Origin: Crossiella sp. S99.2
GTDB lineage: Bacteria > Actinomycetota > Actinomycetes > Mycobacteriales > Pseudonocardiaceae
DNA length: 64,000 bases
Direction: 5' to 3'
Assembly: GCF_023094165.1 (NCBI RefSeq)
Contig: NZ_JALMDK010000004.1
Location: 372,001-436,000 of the forward strand
Both the position numbers and the translations under genes were made by a program. Shown in pieces: positions 33,196 through 42,303 of the stretch. Position 1 is the first letter of the stretch. Each line of letters opens with the position of its first letter. The notes beneath the pieces are model-generated. The model was not told where the DNA came from. It worked only from the letters and a program-made list of their open reading frames with translations, and did not search any database.

Positions 33196-34194
33196 CTACT
33201 TGGCCGCGGTCGCCTCGTCCTTACGGGCGTCCTTGCGGGTCTTGAGCAGGCTGGTCACGGTGGTGATGATCAGCACGCCGATGATGAACGGCAGCGAGAT
33301 CTCGATGCCGATGTGCGGGGCCCAGGAGATCGGCTGGCCGTCGTTGAGGAACGGCAGGTTGTTGCCGGCCAGCGCCTCGAAGACCAGCTTGATGCCGATG
33401 AAGCCGAGGATGACCGCCAGGCCGATGTGCAGGTAGACGAGCCGGTTGAGCAGGCCGCCGATGAGGAAGTACAGCTGCCGCAGGCCCATCAGCGCGAAGG
33501 CGTTGGCGGTGAAGACCAGGTAGGGCTCCTTGGTCAGCGCGAAGATCGCCGGGATCGAGTCGACCGCGAAGAGCAGGTCGGTCAGGCCGATCGCGAGCAT
33601 CACGATGAACATCGGGGTGACCCAGCGCTTGCCGTCGATCTTCACGAACGACTTGGCGCCCACGTAGTCCTTGGTCACCGGCAGCACCTTGCGGGCGAAG
33701 CCGACGAGCTTGGGCTCCTTGAACTCCTCCTCGTTGCCCTCACCCTGTCGGGCCTGCTTGTAGGCCACGAAGAGCAGGAAGCCGCCGAAGATGTAGAAGA
33801 TCCAGCTGAACTGCTCGATGAGCGCCGCGCCGGCCGCGATGAACGCGCCGCGCATGATCAGCGCCAGCAGGATGCCGATGAGCAGCACCTTGTGCTGGTG
33901 GATCGAGGGCACCGCGAACGTGCTCATGATGATCACGAACACGAACAGGTTGTCGATACTCAACGAGTATTCGGTGATGTAGCCGGCAAAGAACTCCCCG
34001 GCGTACTGGGATCCGGAGAAATACCAGAGCCCTAGTCCGAAGAGCACCGCGGCGGCCACGTAGAAGATGACCCAGCGGGAAGCCTCGCCGACCGTCACCT
34101 CGTGCGGTTTACGGTCGACGATCACGAGGTCGATAGCGATCAGGGCCAGCAGTCCGACCACAGTCGCGATCCACAGCCAAGCGGGGACGAGCAC
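33196..34194 (-). CDS. TerC-family integral membrane protein (probable Mn2+ exporter)
   Basis: A 332-residue protein with about nine membrane helices. TEYSLSIDNLFVFVIIMSTFAVP carries the hallmark acidic SIDN motif, and LFAVDSIPAIFALTKEPYLVFTANAFALMGLRQLYF the second conserved DSIPA motif, both proposed metal-coordinating. TerC/Alx-type proteins export manganese and protect exported metalloenzymes. Starts at GTG 34194 with GGAGGTG. Its 150-base leader looks like a yybP-ykoY riboswitch, which supports manganese as ligand. Confidence 0.92.
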   Translation of the reverse strand: MLVPAWLWIATVVGLLALIAIDLVIVDRKPHEVTVGEASRWVIFYVAAAVLFGLGLWYFSGSQYAGEFFAGYITEYSLSIDNLFVFVIIMSTFAVPSIHQHKVLLIGILLALIMRGAFIAAGAALIEQFSWIFYIFGGFLLFVAYKQARQGEGNEEEFKEPKLVGFARKVLPVTKDYVGAKSFVKIDGKRWVTPMFIVMLAIGLTDLLFAVDSIPAIFALTKEPYLVFTANAFALMGLRQLYFLIGGLLNRLVYLHIGLAVILGFIGIKLVFEALAGNNLPFLNDGQPISWAPHIGIEISLPFIIGVLIITTVTSLLKTRKDARKDEATAAK

Positions 34195-34199
34195 AGTTC

Positions 34200-34347
34200 A
34201 CCTCCGGTTCATGGGCACACGCCACAGACACACGCCACTGACCGGAGGTCTCTTCCACCGGACACAAGGCCGGTCGACGGCACCGGGACGTCACTGGGGA
34301 CGGCCGTGATGACGATGTCGCCGCGAAGGAATACTCCCCTCCAAGCG
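34200..34347 (-). promoter_or_regulatory. Probable yybP-ykoY (manganese) riboswitch with SD-sequestering stem
   Basis: The terC leader contains GGGGAGTA (minus-strand complement of 34332-34339), the signature L1 loop of yybP-ykoY, followed by CGTCATCACGGCC resembling the second metal-site loop. Farther down, ACCTCCGGT (complement of 34241-34249) is exactly complementary to ACCGGAGGT (complement of 34200-34208), which contains the terC Shine-Dalgarno. Pairing would hide the ribosome site; metal binding could release it. The family match is from memory. Confidence 0.6.
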
Positions 34348-34438
34348 GTGTAACGTTCTCATGTGCACCCTGAAGTCCACCAGTAGGGGTGATCCGAGGC
34401 ACTGTCTCAGACCCCCTTGGGGTGAAAAGATCCCCTGC

Positions 34439-34717
34439 ATGGTGCTGGAGATCACCGAGCTCCTGCTCCGACCGGAGACAGCGGAGCGGTTCACCGCGTT
34501 CGCCGAGGTCACGGTACGTGGGCTGCTCTCCGAGCCGGGGTGCGTCTCGGCCCGGCTGACCCGCGGGGTGGAGAACCCGAGCCGGTTCGTGCTGCTGGTG
34601 GAATGGGAGACGATCACCCGTTCGGCTCCGCCTGACCGGCACTGGCCAGGGGAACTGGCCGCGTTGCTGGCCGAGCCGCCGGTGATCGAACTCTTCGATC
34701 CGGCCGGTGCGCCGTGA
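34439..34717 (+). CDS. Small antibiotic-biosynthesis-monooxygenase-like (ABM) protein 1
   Basis: A 92-residue ferredoxin-like dimeric alpha-beta barrel protein: MVLEITELLLRPETAERFTAFAEVTVRGLLSEPG, CVSARLTRGVENPSRFVLLVEWET. Such domains appear as heme- or quinol-monooxygenases or as non-enzymatic binders; the heme-binding His is not evident, so the activity is unknown. I prefer ATG 34439; the frame extends to ATG 34361 but that lies over the divergent riboswitch promoter. Its stop overlaps the start of the next gene (GTGA). Confidence 0.72.
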   Translation: MVLEITELLLRPETAERFTAFAEVTVRGLLSEPGCVSARLTRGVENPSRFVLLVEWETITRSAPPDRHWPGELAALLAEPPVIELFDPAGAP

Positions 34718-35019
34718 TCCTGACCATCACCGAACTGCTGGTCGTGCCCGGCGCCGAGGCCGAGTTCCTGATCGCGGTGGACAAGGCGCTGCCCGAACTG
34801 CTCGCCGCGGCCGGCTGCCACTCCGCGCGACTGGTCCGGTGCACCTCGGCGCCGCAGCGGTTCGTGCTGCTGAGCGAATGGGCCACGCTGGAGTCCCACA
34901 CCGAGGACTTCTACCGCTCCGAGGCGTTCCTGCGGTGGCGGGACGCGGTCAGCGAGCACCTGTGCGAACCACCCCGGGTCGAGCACGCCGAGGACCTCAC
35001 CGGACTGATCACCCGGTGA
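34714..35019 (+). CDS. Small ABM-like protein 2
   Basis: A 101-residue homologue of the preceding protein (MILTITELLVVPGAEAEFLIAVDKALPELLAAAGCHSARLV, FVLLSEWATLESHTEDFYRSEAFLRWR). The latter carries the typical EWxxxexHxxfxxS pattern of ABM domains. Translationally coupled to the first, so the two may form a heterodimer of the kind in which two half-sites build one barrel. Function unknown. Confidence 0.78.
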   Translation: MILTITELLVVPGAEAEFLIAVDKALPELLAAAGCHSARLVRCTSAPQRFVLLSEWATLESHTEDFYRSEAFLRWRDAVSEHLCEPPRVEHAEDLTGLITR

Positions 35020-35135
35020 TCCACTTCTGCCCTGCGTGAAACCCACAGTTCCGCGGCTTCCCGCTGGACACCGGATCTATACCGATTCGGCTCGGCCACA
35101 CACTCCCGTCACCATCGTTGGCATAACTTGGCGAA

Positions 35136-38048
35136 GTGTCCCGGCCCTCCCGTGCCCGCAGGAAATGGTCCCTGCTCGCCGTCGTCGCCCTGCTGCTGAT
35201 CGCCGCGGGTGGCTTCTGGTGGTCGCAGCGTGACGAGGTCAAACCCGTTGTCAGCCAACGCGAGCTGAAGCTCGACGTGGTGGACGGTCCGCGCAAGGAC
35301 GAGCCAGTCCAGCTCGACGCCACGCTCTACCTGCCCGAGCGCACCCCGGCGCCGTCGGTGATCGTCGCGCATGGCTTCGGCGGCAACAAGAACAGCGTCG
35401 CGCAGGAGTCGCGGGAGCTGGCCGAGCGCGGGTTCGTGGTGCTGGCCTACTCCGCGCGCGGCTTCGGCGCCTCCACCGGCCAGATCGCGCTGAACGCGCC
35501 GGAGTACGAGGTCGAGGACGCCAAACAGCTCGTCGACTGGCTCTCCCGGCAGCCCGAGGTGCTCAAGGACGCCGACAACGACCCCAAGGTCGGGGTCACC
35601 GGCGGTTCCTACGGCGGCGCGCTGGCGCTGATGCTGGCCGGGTACGACCGCAGGGTGGACGCGATCGCGCCGGTGATCACCTGGAACGACCTCACCCAGG
35701 CCCTGCTGCCCAACGCCGCCTCGACCTCGCCGCTGAGCGCGACCACGCCCGCCGCGGGCGCCTTCGGCGCCGACGGGGTGTTCAAGCGCACCTGGGCCGG
35801 CCTGTTCTTCTCCGCCGGACTCGGCCCGGCCTCGGTGGCCGGTGGCGAACCCCGCGGCGAGGCCCCCGAACCCGGCTCCAGCACCTCCAGCCAGCCCGAA
35901 CCCCTGCCCGGCGGCGCGACCGAGCCCGGCGGCCAGGGCGGCGGCCAGCAGGGTGCGGGCGGTCCGGGCGGGCGCACGGCGGGCGGACCGGAACTGACCT
36001 GCGGCCGGTTCCGGCCAGAGGTGTGCGCGGCCTACCGCGAGGCGGCCACCACCGGCCGCGCCTCCCAGGCCACCGTGGACCTGCTGCAACGCTCCTCCCC
36101 TGCCAGCGTCACCAACCGGATCACCGTGCCGTCGATGATCGTCCAGGGCGAGGCGGACACCCTGTTCGGCCTGGACCAGGCCGACGCCAACGCCCGCCAG
36201 ATCGCCGCGGCCGGCGGCAAGGTCAAGACGGTCTGGTACGCCGGAGGCCACGACGGCGGCGCGCCCGGACCGGCCCTGCGCGCCGAGATCGGGCAGTGGT
36301 TCGACTTCCACCTGGCCAACCGCGGCAGCGACCCCGGCACCGAGTTCGAGTACGCGGTGCAGGGCTCCTTCCGGCGCACCGGCGCCCCGGCGGTGCGCAC
36401 CGTGTCCGCCTCGAACTACCCCGGTCTCGCCGGAGAGCGCAACACCCCCACCGAGCAGCGCAAACTCGGCCTGAACGGCCCGGACCAGCCCGTGCTCAAC
36501 CCGGCAGGCGGCAACCCGGCGGCGCTGAGCGCGGTGCCAGGGCTCAGCGGCCGGGTCGGCGGCGGCAGCGGCTCCTCCGCACTGGCCACCGGCCTCGCGG
36601 TGGACATCCCCGGCCAGTTCGCCGCCTTCGGCACCACGGCCATGACCGAACAGGTGCTGATCGCGGGCGCGCCACAGGTGCGGCTCAAGGTCAGCGGCCT
36701 GCCAGGACAGCCCAACCCGGGCGAGGCGGTGCTGTTCGTCAAGCTCTACGAGGTCGCCAAGGAAGGCCAGCGGACCCTGGCCGGTGGCGCGGTCGCCCCG
36801 ATCCGGGTCAAGGACCTGCCGCAGGACGGCAGCCCGGTGGAGGTCACCGTGACCCTGCCCGGCGTGGTCCGGCCGATCGCCGAGGGCAACAAGCTGATGG
36901 TCGTCGCCGCGACCACCGACCAGGCGTACGCGCCCAGCGTCGAACCCGCCGTGTACCGGATCGGGCTGGCCGGGGACAACGCCCTCGCCGTGCCGGTGGT
37001 GCCCGGTCAGCCCTCGGCCAGCGTGGTCCCCTGGGGCACCCTGGCCGGGATCGGCGGCGTGCTGCTGGTCGCGCTGATCGCCACCGTGATCGGCGCGATC
37101 CGCCGCCGCCGGGCCGACGACATCGACCCTGACCTCCTGGACACCCCGCTGGACATCCGCGACCTCACCAAGTCCTACCCCGGCAAACTGACCGCGGTGG
37201 ACGGACTGTCCTTCCAGGTCAAACGCGGCCAGGTGCTCGGCCTGCTCGGGCCCAACGGCGCCGGCAAGACCACCACGCTGCGGATGCTGATGGGCCTGGT
37301 GCAGCCCACCGAAGGCGAGATCAGGGTGTTCGGGCACCTGGTGCACTCCGGCGCGCCGGTGCTCTCCCGCACCGGGTCGTTCGTGGAAGGCTCCGGCTTC
37401 CTGCCACACCTGTCCGGCACCGCCAACCTGCACCTCTACTGGGCCGCCACCGGCCGCCCCCTGGACGAGGCCAGGTTCGAGGACGCGCTGCAGATCGCCG
37501 GCCTGGGCACCGCGGTGCGGCGCAAGGTCGGCACCTACAGCCAGGGCATGCGGCAACGGCTGGCCATCGCCCAGGCCATGCTCGGCCTGCCCGACCTGCT
37601 GGTGCTCGACGAACCCGCCAACGGCCTCGATCCGCCGCAGATCCACCACATGCGCGATGTGCTGCGCCGCTACGCCGAGACCGGCCGCACCGTGGTCGTC
37701 TCCAGCCACCTGCTCGCCGAGGTCGAACAGACCTGCTCGCACGTGGTCGTCATGCACCGCGGCAGGCTGGTCGCCGAAGGTGAGGTGGCCGAGATCGTGG
37801 CCGGTGGCGGCGAGGTCAGCTTCCGGGTGGACAACCCGGAGGAAGCCGTGGTCGCGCTCAAGGCGGTGGACGGCATCGGCGAGGTCAGCGCCGACGGCGC
37901 CACCGTGCACGCCGACCTCGGCGCGCTGCCGCGGTCGGTCGCGGTGAACGCGCTGGTGTACGCCGGGGTCGCGGTCGAACAGGTCGGGCCGCGGCGACGG
38001 CTGGAGGACGCGTTCCTCCAGCTCGTGGGAGAGGAAACCGTGCAGTGA
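35136..38048 (+). CDS. Membrane-anchored S15/CocE-like hydrolase fused to ABC ATPase
   Basis: A 970-residue two-part protein. Residues 12-30 form a signal anchor; 55-395 an alpha/beta-hydrolase of the X-Pro dipeptidyl-peptidase/CocE type with Ser158 (GGSYGG), Asp341 and His372, interrupted by a Pro/Gly/Gln-rich insert (about 230-285), and a jelly-roll-like domain (about 400-620). A second membrane helix (632-655) leads to an ABC ATPase (671-965): Walker A with Lys711, signature YSQGMRQRL, Walker B LLVLDEPANGLDP and SSHLLAEVE. The hydrolase is thus extracytoplasmic and the ATPase cytoplasmic. Starts at GTG 35136, six bases after TAACTT, leaderless. Coupled to the following permease. Confidence 0.9.
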   Translation: MSRPSRARRKWSLLAVVALLLIAAGGFWWSQRDEVKPVVSQRELKLDVVDGPRKDEPVQLDATLYLPERTPAPSVIVAHGFGGNKNSVAQESRELAERGFVVLAYSARGFGASTGQIALNAPEYEVEDAKQLVDWLSRQPEVLKDADNDPKVGVTGGSYGGALALMLAGYDRRVDAIAPVITWNDLTQALLPNAASTSPLSATTPAAGAFGADGVFKRTWAGLFFSAGLGPASVAGGEPRGEAPEPGSSTSSQPEPLPGGATEPGGQGGGQQGAGGPGGRTAGGPELTCGRFRPEVCAAYREAATTGRASQATVDLLQRSSPASVTNRITVPSMIVQGEADTLFGLDQADANARQIAAAGGKVKTVWYAGGHDGGAPGPALRAEIGQWFDFHLANRGSDPGTEFEYAVQGSFRRTGAPAVRTVSASNYPGLAGERNTPTEQRKLGLNGPDQPVLNPAGGNPAALSAVPGLSGRVGGGSGSSALATGLAVDIPGQFAAFGTTAMTEQVLIAGAPQVRLKVSGLPGQPNPGEAVLFVKLYEVAKEGQRTLAGGAVAPIRVKDLPQDGSPVEVTVTLPGVVRPIAEGNKLMVVAATTDQAYAPSVEPAVYRIGLAGDNALAVPVVPGQPSASVVPWGTLAGIGGVLLVALIATVIGAIRRRRADDIDPDLLDTPLDIRDLTKSYPGKLTAVDGLSFQVKRGQVLGLLGPNGAGKTTTLRMLMGLVQPTEGEIRVFGHLVHSGAPVLSRTGSFVEGSGFLPHLSGTANLHLYWAATGRPLDEARFEDALQIAGLGTAVRRKVGTYSQGMRQRLAIAQAMLGLPDLLVLDEPANGLDPPQIHHMRDVLRRYAETGRTVVVSSHLLAEVEQTCSHVVVMHRGRLVAEGEVAEIVAGGGEVSFRVDNPEEAVVALKAVDGIGEVSADGATVHADLGALPRSVAVNALVYAGVAVEQVGPRRRLEDAFLQLVGEETVQ

Positions 38049-38941
38049 GCGAGGAAACCACGGCCGTGACGCACCCGCTGACCGACCGCAAGATCGCCGC
38101 GGACGGCTCCATCGAGGGCTACCGCGCCTCCCGCACGCTGCCGATCCGGGTGGAACTGGCCCGGCAGCTGCGGCGCAAGCGCACCCAGGTCACCCTGGGA
38201 CTGCTCGCGGTGCTGCCGATCGTGCTGCTGATCGCCTTCGAGCTGGGCGCCAGCCAGAACGCGCGCCGCTCCGGCGGCCTGGTCGACCTGGCCACCGCCA
38301 GCGGGCAGAACTTCGTCATGTTCGCGCTGTTCGCCTCCGCCAGCTTCCTGCTGGTGGTCGTGGTCGCGCTGTTCTTCGGCGACACCGTGGCCAGCGAGGC
38401 ATCCTGGTCCAGCCTGAAATACCTGCTCGCGATCCCGGTGCCGCGCGGCAGGTTGTTGCGGCAAAAGGCGATCGTGTCCGGACTGCTGGCCGTGGCCGGG
38501 CTGATCGTGCTGCCCGGCATGGCCCTGATCGTCGGGCTGATCTTCTACGGCGGCGGCGACATGGTCACGCCCACCGGCGAGTCCGTTGCGCTGTCCGACG
38601 GGCTCACCGCGCTCGCGCTGGCCATGGTGTACCTGATGATCCACCTGTTCTGGGTGGCCGGACTCGCGCTGTACCTGTCGGTGTCCACTGACGCCCCGCT
38701 GTCCGCGGTCGGCGGGGCCGCGCTGGTCTCCATCGTCTCCCAGATCCTGGACCAGATCACCGACCTGGGCAGCCTGCGCAACTACCTGCCCACGCACTAC
38801 TCCTTCGCCTGGTCCGACCTGCTCAGCACCGACATCGACTGGACCGGCATGGCCAGCGGGGTGCTCTCCGCGCTGGTCTACGGCACGGTGTTCCTGCTGC
38901 TGGCCGCCCGCCGGTTCGCCACCAAGGACATCACCAGCTGA
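38045..38941 (+). CDS. ABC-2 type transporter permease
   Basis: A 298-residue protein with a 50-residue cytoplasmic N-terminus and about six hydrophobic segments (first at LGLLAVLPIVLLIAFELGAS). FFGDTVASEASWSSLKYLLAIPVPRGRLLRQKAIV is the characteristic ABC-2 cytoplasmic loop that contacts the ATPase. Starts at a GTG overlapping the stop of the hydrolase-ATPase gene (GTGA), so the two form one exporter complex; the cargo is unknown, possibly a peptide or acylated product matching the fused hydrolase. Confidence 0.88.
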   Translation: MSEETTAVTHPLTDRKIAADGSIEGYRASRTLPIRVELARQLRRKRTQVTLGLLAVLPIVLLIAFELGASQNARRSGGLVDLATASGQNFVMFALFASASFLLVVVVALFFGDTVASEASWSSLKYLLAIPVPRGRLLRQKAIVSGLLAVAGLIVLPGMALIVGLIFYGGGDMVTPTGESVALSDGLTALALAMVYLMIHLFWVAGLALYLSVSTDAPLSAVGGAALVSIVSQILDQITDLGSLRNYLPTHYSFAWSDLLSTDIDWTGMASGVLSALVYGTVFLLLAARRFATKDITS

Positions 38942-38947
38942 CAAGCG

Positions 38948-38983
38948 GAATCGGCGGGAGGAGGCCCCTCCGCCCGCCGATTC
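38948..38983 (+). terminator. Transcription terminator after ABC exporter operon
   Basis: Perfect 11-bp stem GAATCGGCGGG (38948-38958) and CCCGCCGATTC (38973-38983), loop of 14 bases that can pair further, seven bases after the permease stop. Confidence 0.75.
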
Positions 38984-39156
38984 GCCGCTGCCCGGCATCG
39001 GAGATCTTGTGCAACACCCCCGGTCGCGACGCCCGCACGCCTAGGCTGGTTCGGCTGAGGCGCTGACCCGCGGCCGGGTGAACGCCGTGCCGAACCAAGA
39101 ACAGGATGTCCGCGACCGGTCCAGCGCCGGTCCAGCGGAGTCCACCGGGGGGCTGG

Positions 39157-42100
39157 ATGCTGCTGCTCGTGCTCGGTCCACTGGCGGCGCGCGGACCGGA
39201 TCAGGAGCTGGTCAACCTGCCCGCGCGCAAGCAGCGGCTGGTGCTGGCCACCCTCGCCCTGCACGCCGGGACCACCGTGTCGGTGGAGAAACTGGTGCAC
39301 GCGGTCTGGGGCGAGACGCCACCGCGGTCCGCGCCGGGCAACCTCAAGACCTACGTGTGGGAGCTGCGCCGCCAGCTGCACCCCGACCTGCGCATCTCCA
39401 GCCAGCCCGGCGGCTACCGGCTGGACCTGCCTGCCGACGCGCTCGACCTGGACGTGCTCGGCCAGCGGCTGGACGCCGCCAGCACCGCGCTGAACTCGGG
39501 AAACCCGGAGATCGCGCTGCGACTGACCGGCGAGGCCCTGGAACTGTGGCGCGGTCAGCCGTTCGAGGAACTCGACACCGACCTCGCCCGCGCCGCCGCC
39601 ACCGCCGGACTGGAAACCCGGTGGCAGGTGCAGGACGTGCGAGTGGAGGCGTTGCTGGCCACCGGGCAGCACGAGAGCGCCACCGCGGTGCTGCGCGGGC
39701 TGATCGGCGAGGACCCGCTGCGGGAGAAGCTGTGGGCGCGGCTGCTGCTCGCGTTGTACCGCTCCGGGCGGCAGGCCGAAGCGCTGTCCGCCTACCGGCA
39801 GGCCCGGACCGTGGTGCGGGCCGAACTGGGCATCGAACCCGGCCTGGAGCTGCGCGAACTGCACCAGCGCATCCTCACCGGCGACCCCGGCCTGCTGCTG
39901 CGCGAGACCGAACCGCCCGGCCCGGAACTGGTGGTGCCACGGCAACTCCCACCGGCCACCGGGAGTTTCACCGGGCGGGAGACCGCGCTGGCCTGGCTGG
40001 ACCAGCTACTGGCCGACCCGGAACAGGCCACCGTGCTGGGCACGGTCACCGGCAGCGCCGGCGTCGGCAAGACCACGCTGGTGGTGAACTGGGCACACCA
40101 GGTGCGGGACCGGTTCCCGGACGGGCAGCTCTACGTCAACCTGCGCGGCTACGCCGAAGGCCCGCCGCTGGGCCCGACCGAGGCCCTCGCGAGGTTCCTG
40201 CGCGCACTGGGCGTGCGGGCCGAACGGGTGCCCGCCGACCTGGACGAGCAGGCCGGGCTGTTCCGCTCGCTGCTGGCCGAACGCCGGGTGCTGGTCATCC
40301 TGGACAACGCCAGCAGCGTGGCCCAGGTCCGCCCGCTGCTACCGGCCACACCGGGCTGCGCGGTGGTGGTGACCAGCCGGGACGCGCTGCGCGGGCTGGC
40401 CGCCTTCGACGACGCGCACACCCTGACGCTGAGCGTGCTGCCCGCCGCCGAATCGGTGCGGCTGCTGTCCCGGATCATCGGCCCGGACCGCGTCGCGGCC
40501 GATCCGGCGGCCACCGCCGAACTGGCCCAGCGCTGCGCGCACCTGCCCCTGGCGCTGCGGATCGCCGCGGCCGACCTGGCGGTGCACCCGGAACAGCAGG
40601 TGGCCGAGTTCGTGGCCGAACTGGGCGCGGACGGGCTGATGGGCAGGCTGACCGTGCACGGCGACGAACAGGCCGCGGTGCGCACCACCTTCGGACTGTC
40701 CTACCGCGCGCTCAAACCGGAGACCGCGCACGTGTTCGCCTGCTTCGGCCTGATGACCGGCGACGACCTGACCACGCCCGCGCTGGCCGCGCTCGCCGGG
40801 ATCAGCGAGTCGCAAGCCCGGCAACGGCTGGCCGAGTTGCGCACGGCCAGCCTGGTCGAGCAGTCCGGGCCCGGCCGGTACCGGTGTCACGACCTGCTGC
40901 GGCAGTACGCGCGGGAGCGGATCGAGGCCGAACTGGACCAGGAGCAGCGGGACCGGGCAGTGCGCGACCTGATCGGCTGGTACCTGCGGCATGCAGGCAC
41001 CGCGGTCGACCTGCTCGGACCGGGCCTGGCCCAGCTGGTGGGCACCGCGCGCTGGGTGGAGGAGAGCGGCGAGCCGCCCGCCATCGCCAGCACCGAGGAG
41101 GCGATGGCCTGGCTGGACGACGAACGCGCCAACCTGATCGCCGCCATCCACCACGCCGCCGAACACGGCCCGCACGACGGCGCCTGGCTGCTCGCCGACG
41201 CCCTGCGCGGCTGCGCCATGACCTTCCGCGGCCTGCTGCCCGGCTGGATCGGCGCGATCACCGCCGCCCTGGCCGCCGCGACCGCCGAACGCAACCCCCT
41301 CGCCGAGGCCGTGCTGCACGACATCTTCGGCGAAACCTGTTGGAGCGTGGGCGAAGCCGCGCGAGCCGAGGAACACGCCCAGGCCGCGCTCACCGGCTAC
41401 CGGGCGCTGGGCATGGTCGCCTCCGAGGCCAGCGTGCGGCATGTGCTGGGCCTGCTGCGCTGGGACCGCGGCGAACTGGACGAGGCCGAAGAGCACCACA
41501 CCAGGGCGCTGCGGGTGTTCGAGGAGATCGACGACCTGGCCAACCAGGCCCTGGTCCTCTCCGGCCTCACCGGCGTCGCCTACGCCCGCGGCGACCTGGA
41601 AACCTGCCTGGAGCTGGCCACCCGCACGGTGGAACTGGGCCGCGCGGCCAGGTCCCCGCTGGCCGAGTCCTTCGGCATGATCGAACTCGGCTGCGCCCTG
41701 CACGAACTCGGCCGGTACGAGGAGGCGCAGGCCGCCAACACTGAGGCCCGCGACTTCGGGGCCCGGTTCCAGATGGCCTACGTGGAGTCCATGGCCCTGC
41801 GCGGCCTGGCCCAGCAATGCTGCGCCCACCAGGACTACCAGGGCGCCCTGCGGCTGAGCCGGCTGGGCCACCAGGTGGCAGGCGAGGCCGGCCTGGGCGT
41901 GATCGCGATGGAACTGCTCAACTCCGCCGCCCAGGCCCTCCGCCTGCTCCACCGCCACCAGGAAGCCGCCGACCAGGGCGAACGCGCCCTGACCATGCTC
42001 CGCGCCGCCCACTTCCGCTTCGGCGAGGTCACCGTCAGCACCGACCTGGCCCTCACCCACCTCGCCCTGGGTGAGCACTCCCGGGCGGAGGAACTCGCCG

Positions 42101-42303
42101 AGCACGCGCTGCTGCTGGCCCGGCAGCACGGGTTCGGGCTGTTGGAGGGGTGGGCGGGGCAGGCGGTGGCGCTGGTGCGGCGGGCACGGGGTGCGGTGGC
42201 GGGGGCGCGGGAGGCTGCGGGGGCGGCGCTGGCGGTGTTCGAGGAGCGTGGGCATCCGCTGGGGATCCGGGAGGCCACGGAGTTGATCGCGGAGCTGGGG
42301 TAG
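39157..42303 (+). CDS. AfsR/SARP-type transcriptional regulator (DNA-binding - BTAD - NB-ARC - TPR)
   Basis: About 1048 residues. An OmpR-like winged helix (residues 1-95, with RKQRLVLATLALHAGTTVSVEKLVHAVWG) and bacterial transcriptional activation domain (about 100-245) form the SARP module. An NB-ARC/STAND ATPase follows, with Walker A TGSAGVGKTTL (Lys305), RRVLVILDNASS as Walker B and RCAHLPLALRIAAADL as the GxP-like motif. From about 690 the C-terminus is TPR repeats. AfsR-type proteins activate secondary-metabolism or developmental genes in response to a signal bound by the TPRs. I chose ATG 39157 behind GGGGG; ATG 39106 is in frame. TAGGCT at 39042 is a possible -10. No adjacent biosynthetic cluster is visible. 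Confidence 0.9.
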   Translation: MLLLVLGPLAARGPDQELVNLPARKQRLVLATLALHAGTTVSVEKLVHAVWGETPPRSAPGNLKTYVWELRRQLHPDLRISSQPGGYRLDLPADALDLDVLGQRLDAASTALNSGNPEIALRLTGEALELWRGQPFEELDTDLARAAATAGLETRWQVQDVRVEALLATGQHESATAVLRGLIGEDPLREKLWARLLLALYRSGRQAEALSAYRQARTVVRAELGIEPGLELRELHQRILTGDPGLLLRETEPPGPELVVPRQLPPATGSFTGRETALAWLDQLLADPEQATVLGTVTGSAGVGKTTLVVNWAHQVRDRFPDGQLYVNLRGYAEGPPLGPTEALARFLRALGVRAERVPADLDEQAGLFRSLLAERRVLVILDNASSVAQVRPLLPATPGCAVVVTSRDALRGLAAFDDAHTLTLSVLPAAESVRLLSRIIGPDRVAADPAATAELAQRCAHLPLALRIAAADLAVHPEQQVAEFVAELGADGLMGRLTVHGDEQAAVRTTFGLSYRALKPETAHVFACFGLMTGDDLTTPALAALAGISESQARQRLAELRTASLVEQSGPGRYRCHDLLRQYARERIEAELDQEQRDRAVRDLIGWYLRHAGTAVDLLGPGLAQLVGTARWVEESGEPPAIASTEEAMAWLDDERANLIAAIHHAAEHGPHDGAWLLADALRGCAMTFRGLLPGWIGAITAALAAATAERNPLAEAVLHDIFGETCWSVGEAARAEEHAQAALTGYRALGMVASEASVRHVLGLLRWDRGELDEAEEHHTRALRVFEEIDDLANQALVLSGLTGVAYARGDLETCLELATRTVELGRAARSPLAESFGMIELGCALHELGRYEEAQAANTEARDFGARFQMAYVESMALRGLAQQCCAHQDYQGALRLSRLGHQVAGEAGLGVIAMELLNSAAQALRLLHRHQEAADQGERALTMLRAAHFRFGEVTVSTDLALTHLALGEHSRAEELAEHALLLARQHGFGLLEGWAGQAVALVRRARGAVAGAREAAGAALAVFEERGHPLGIREATELIAELG

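Noticed and set aside
39157..42303. SARP regulator as marker of a secondary-metabolite cluster here
   Set aside because: No PKS, NRPS, terpene or other biosynthetic genes are in the window.
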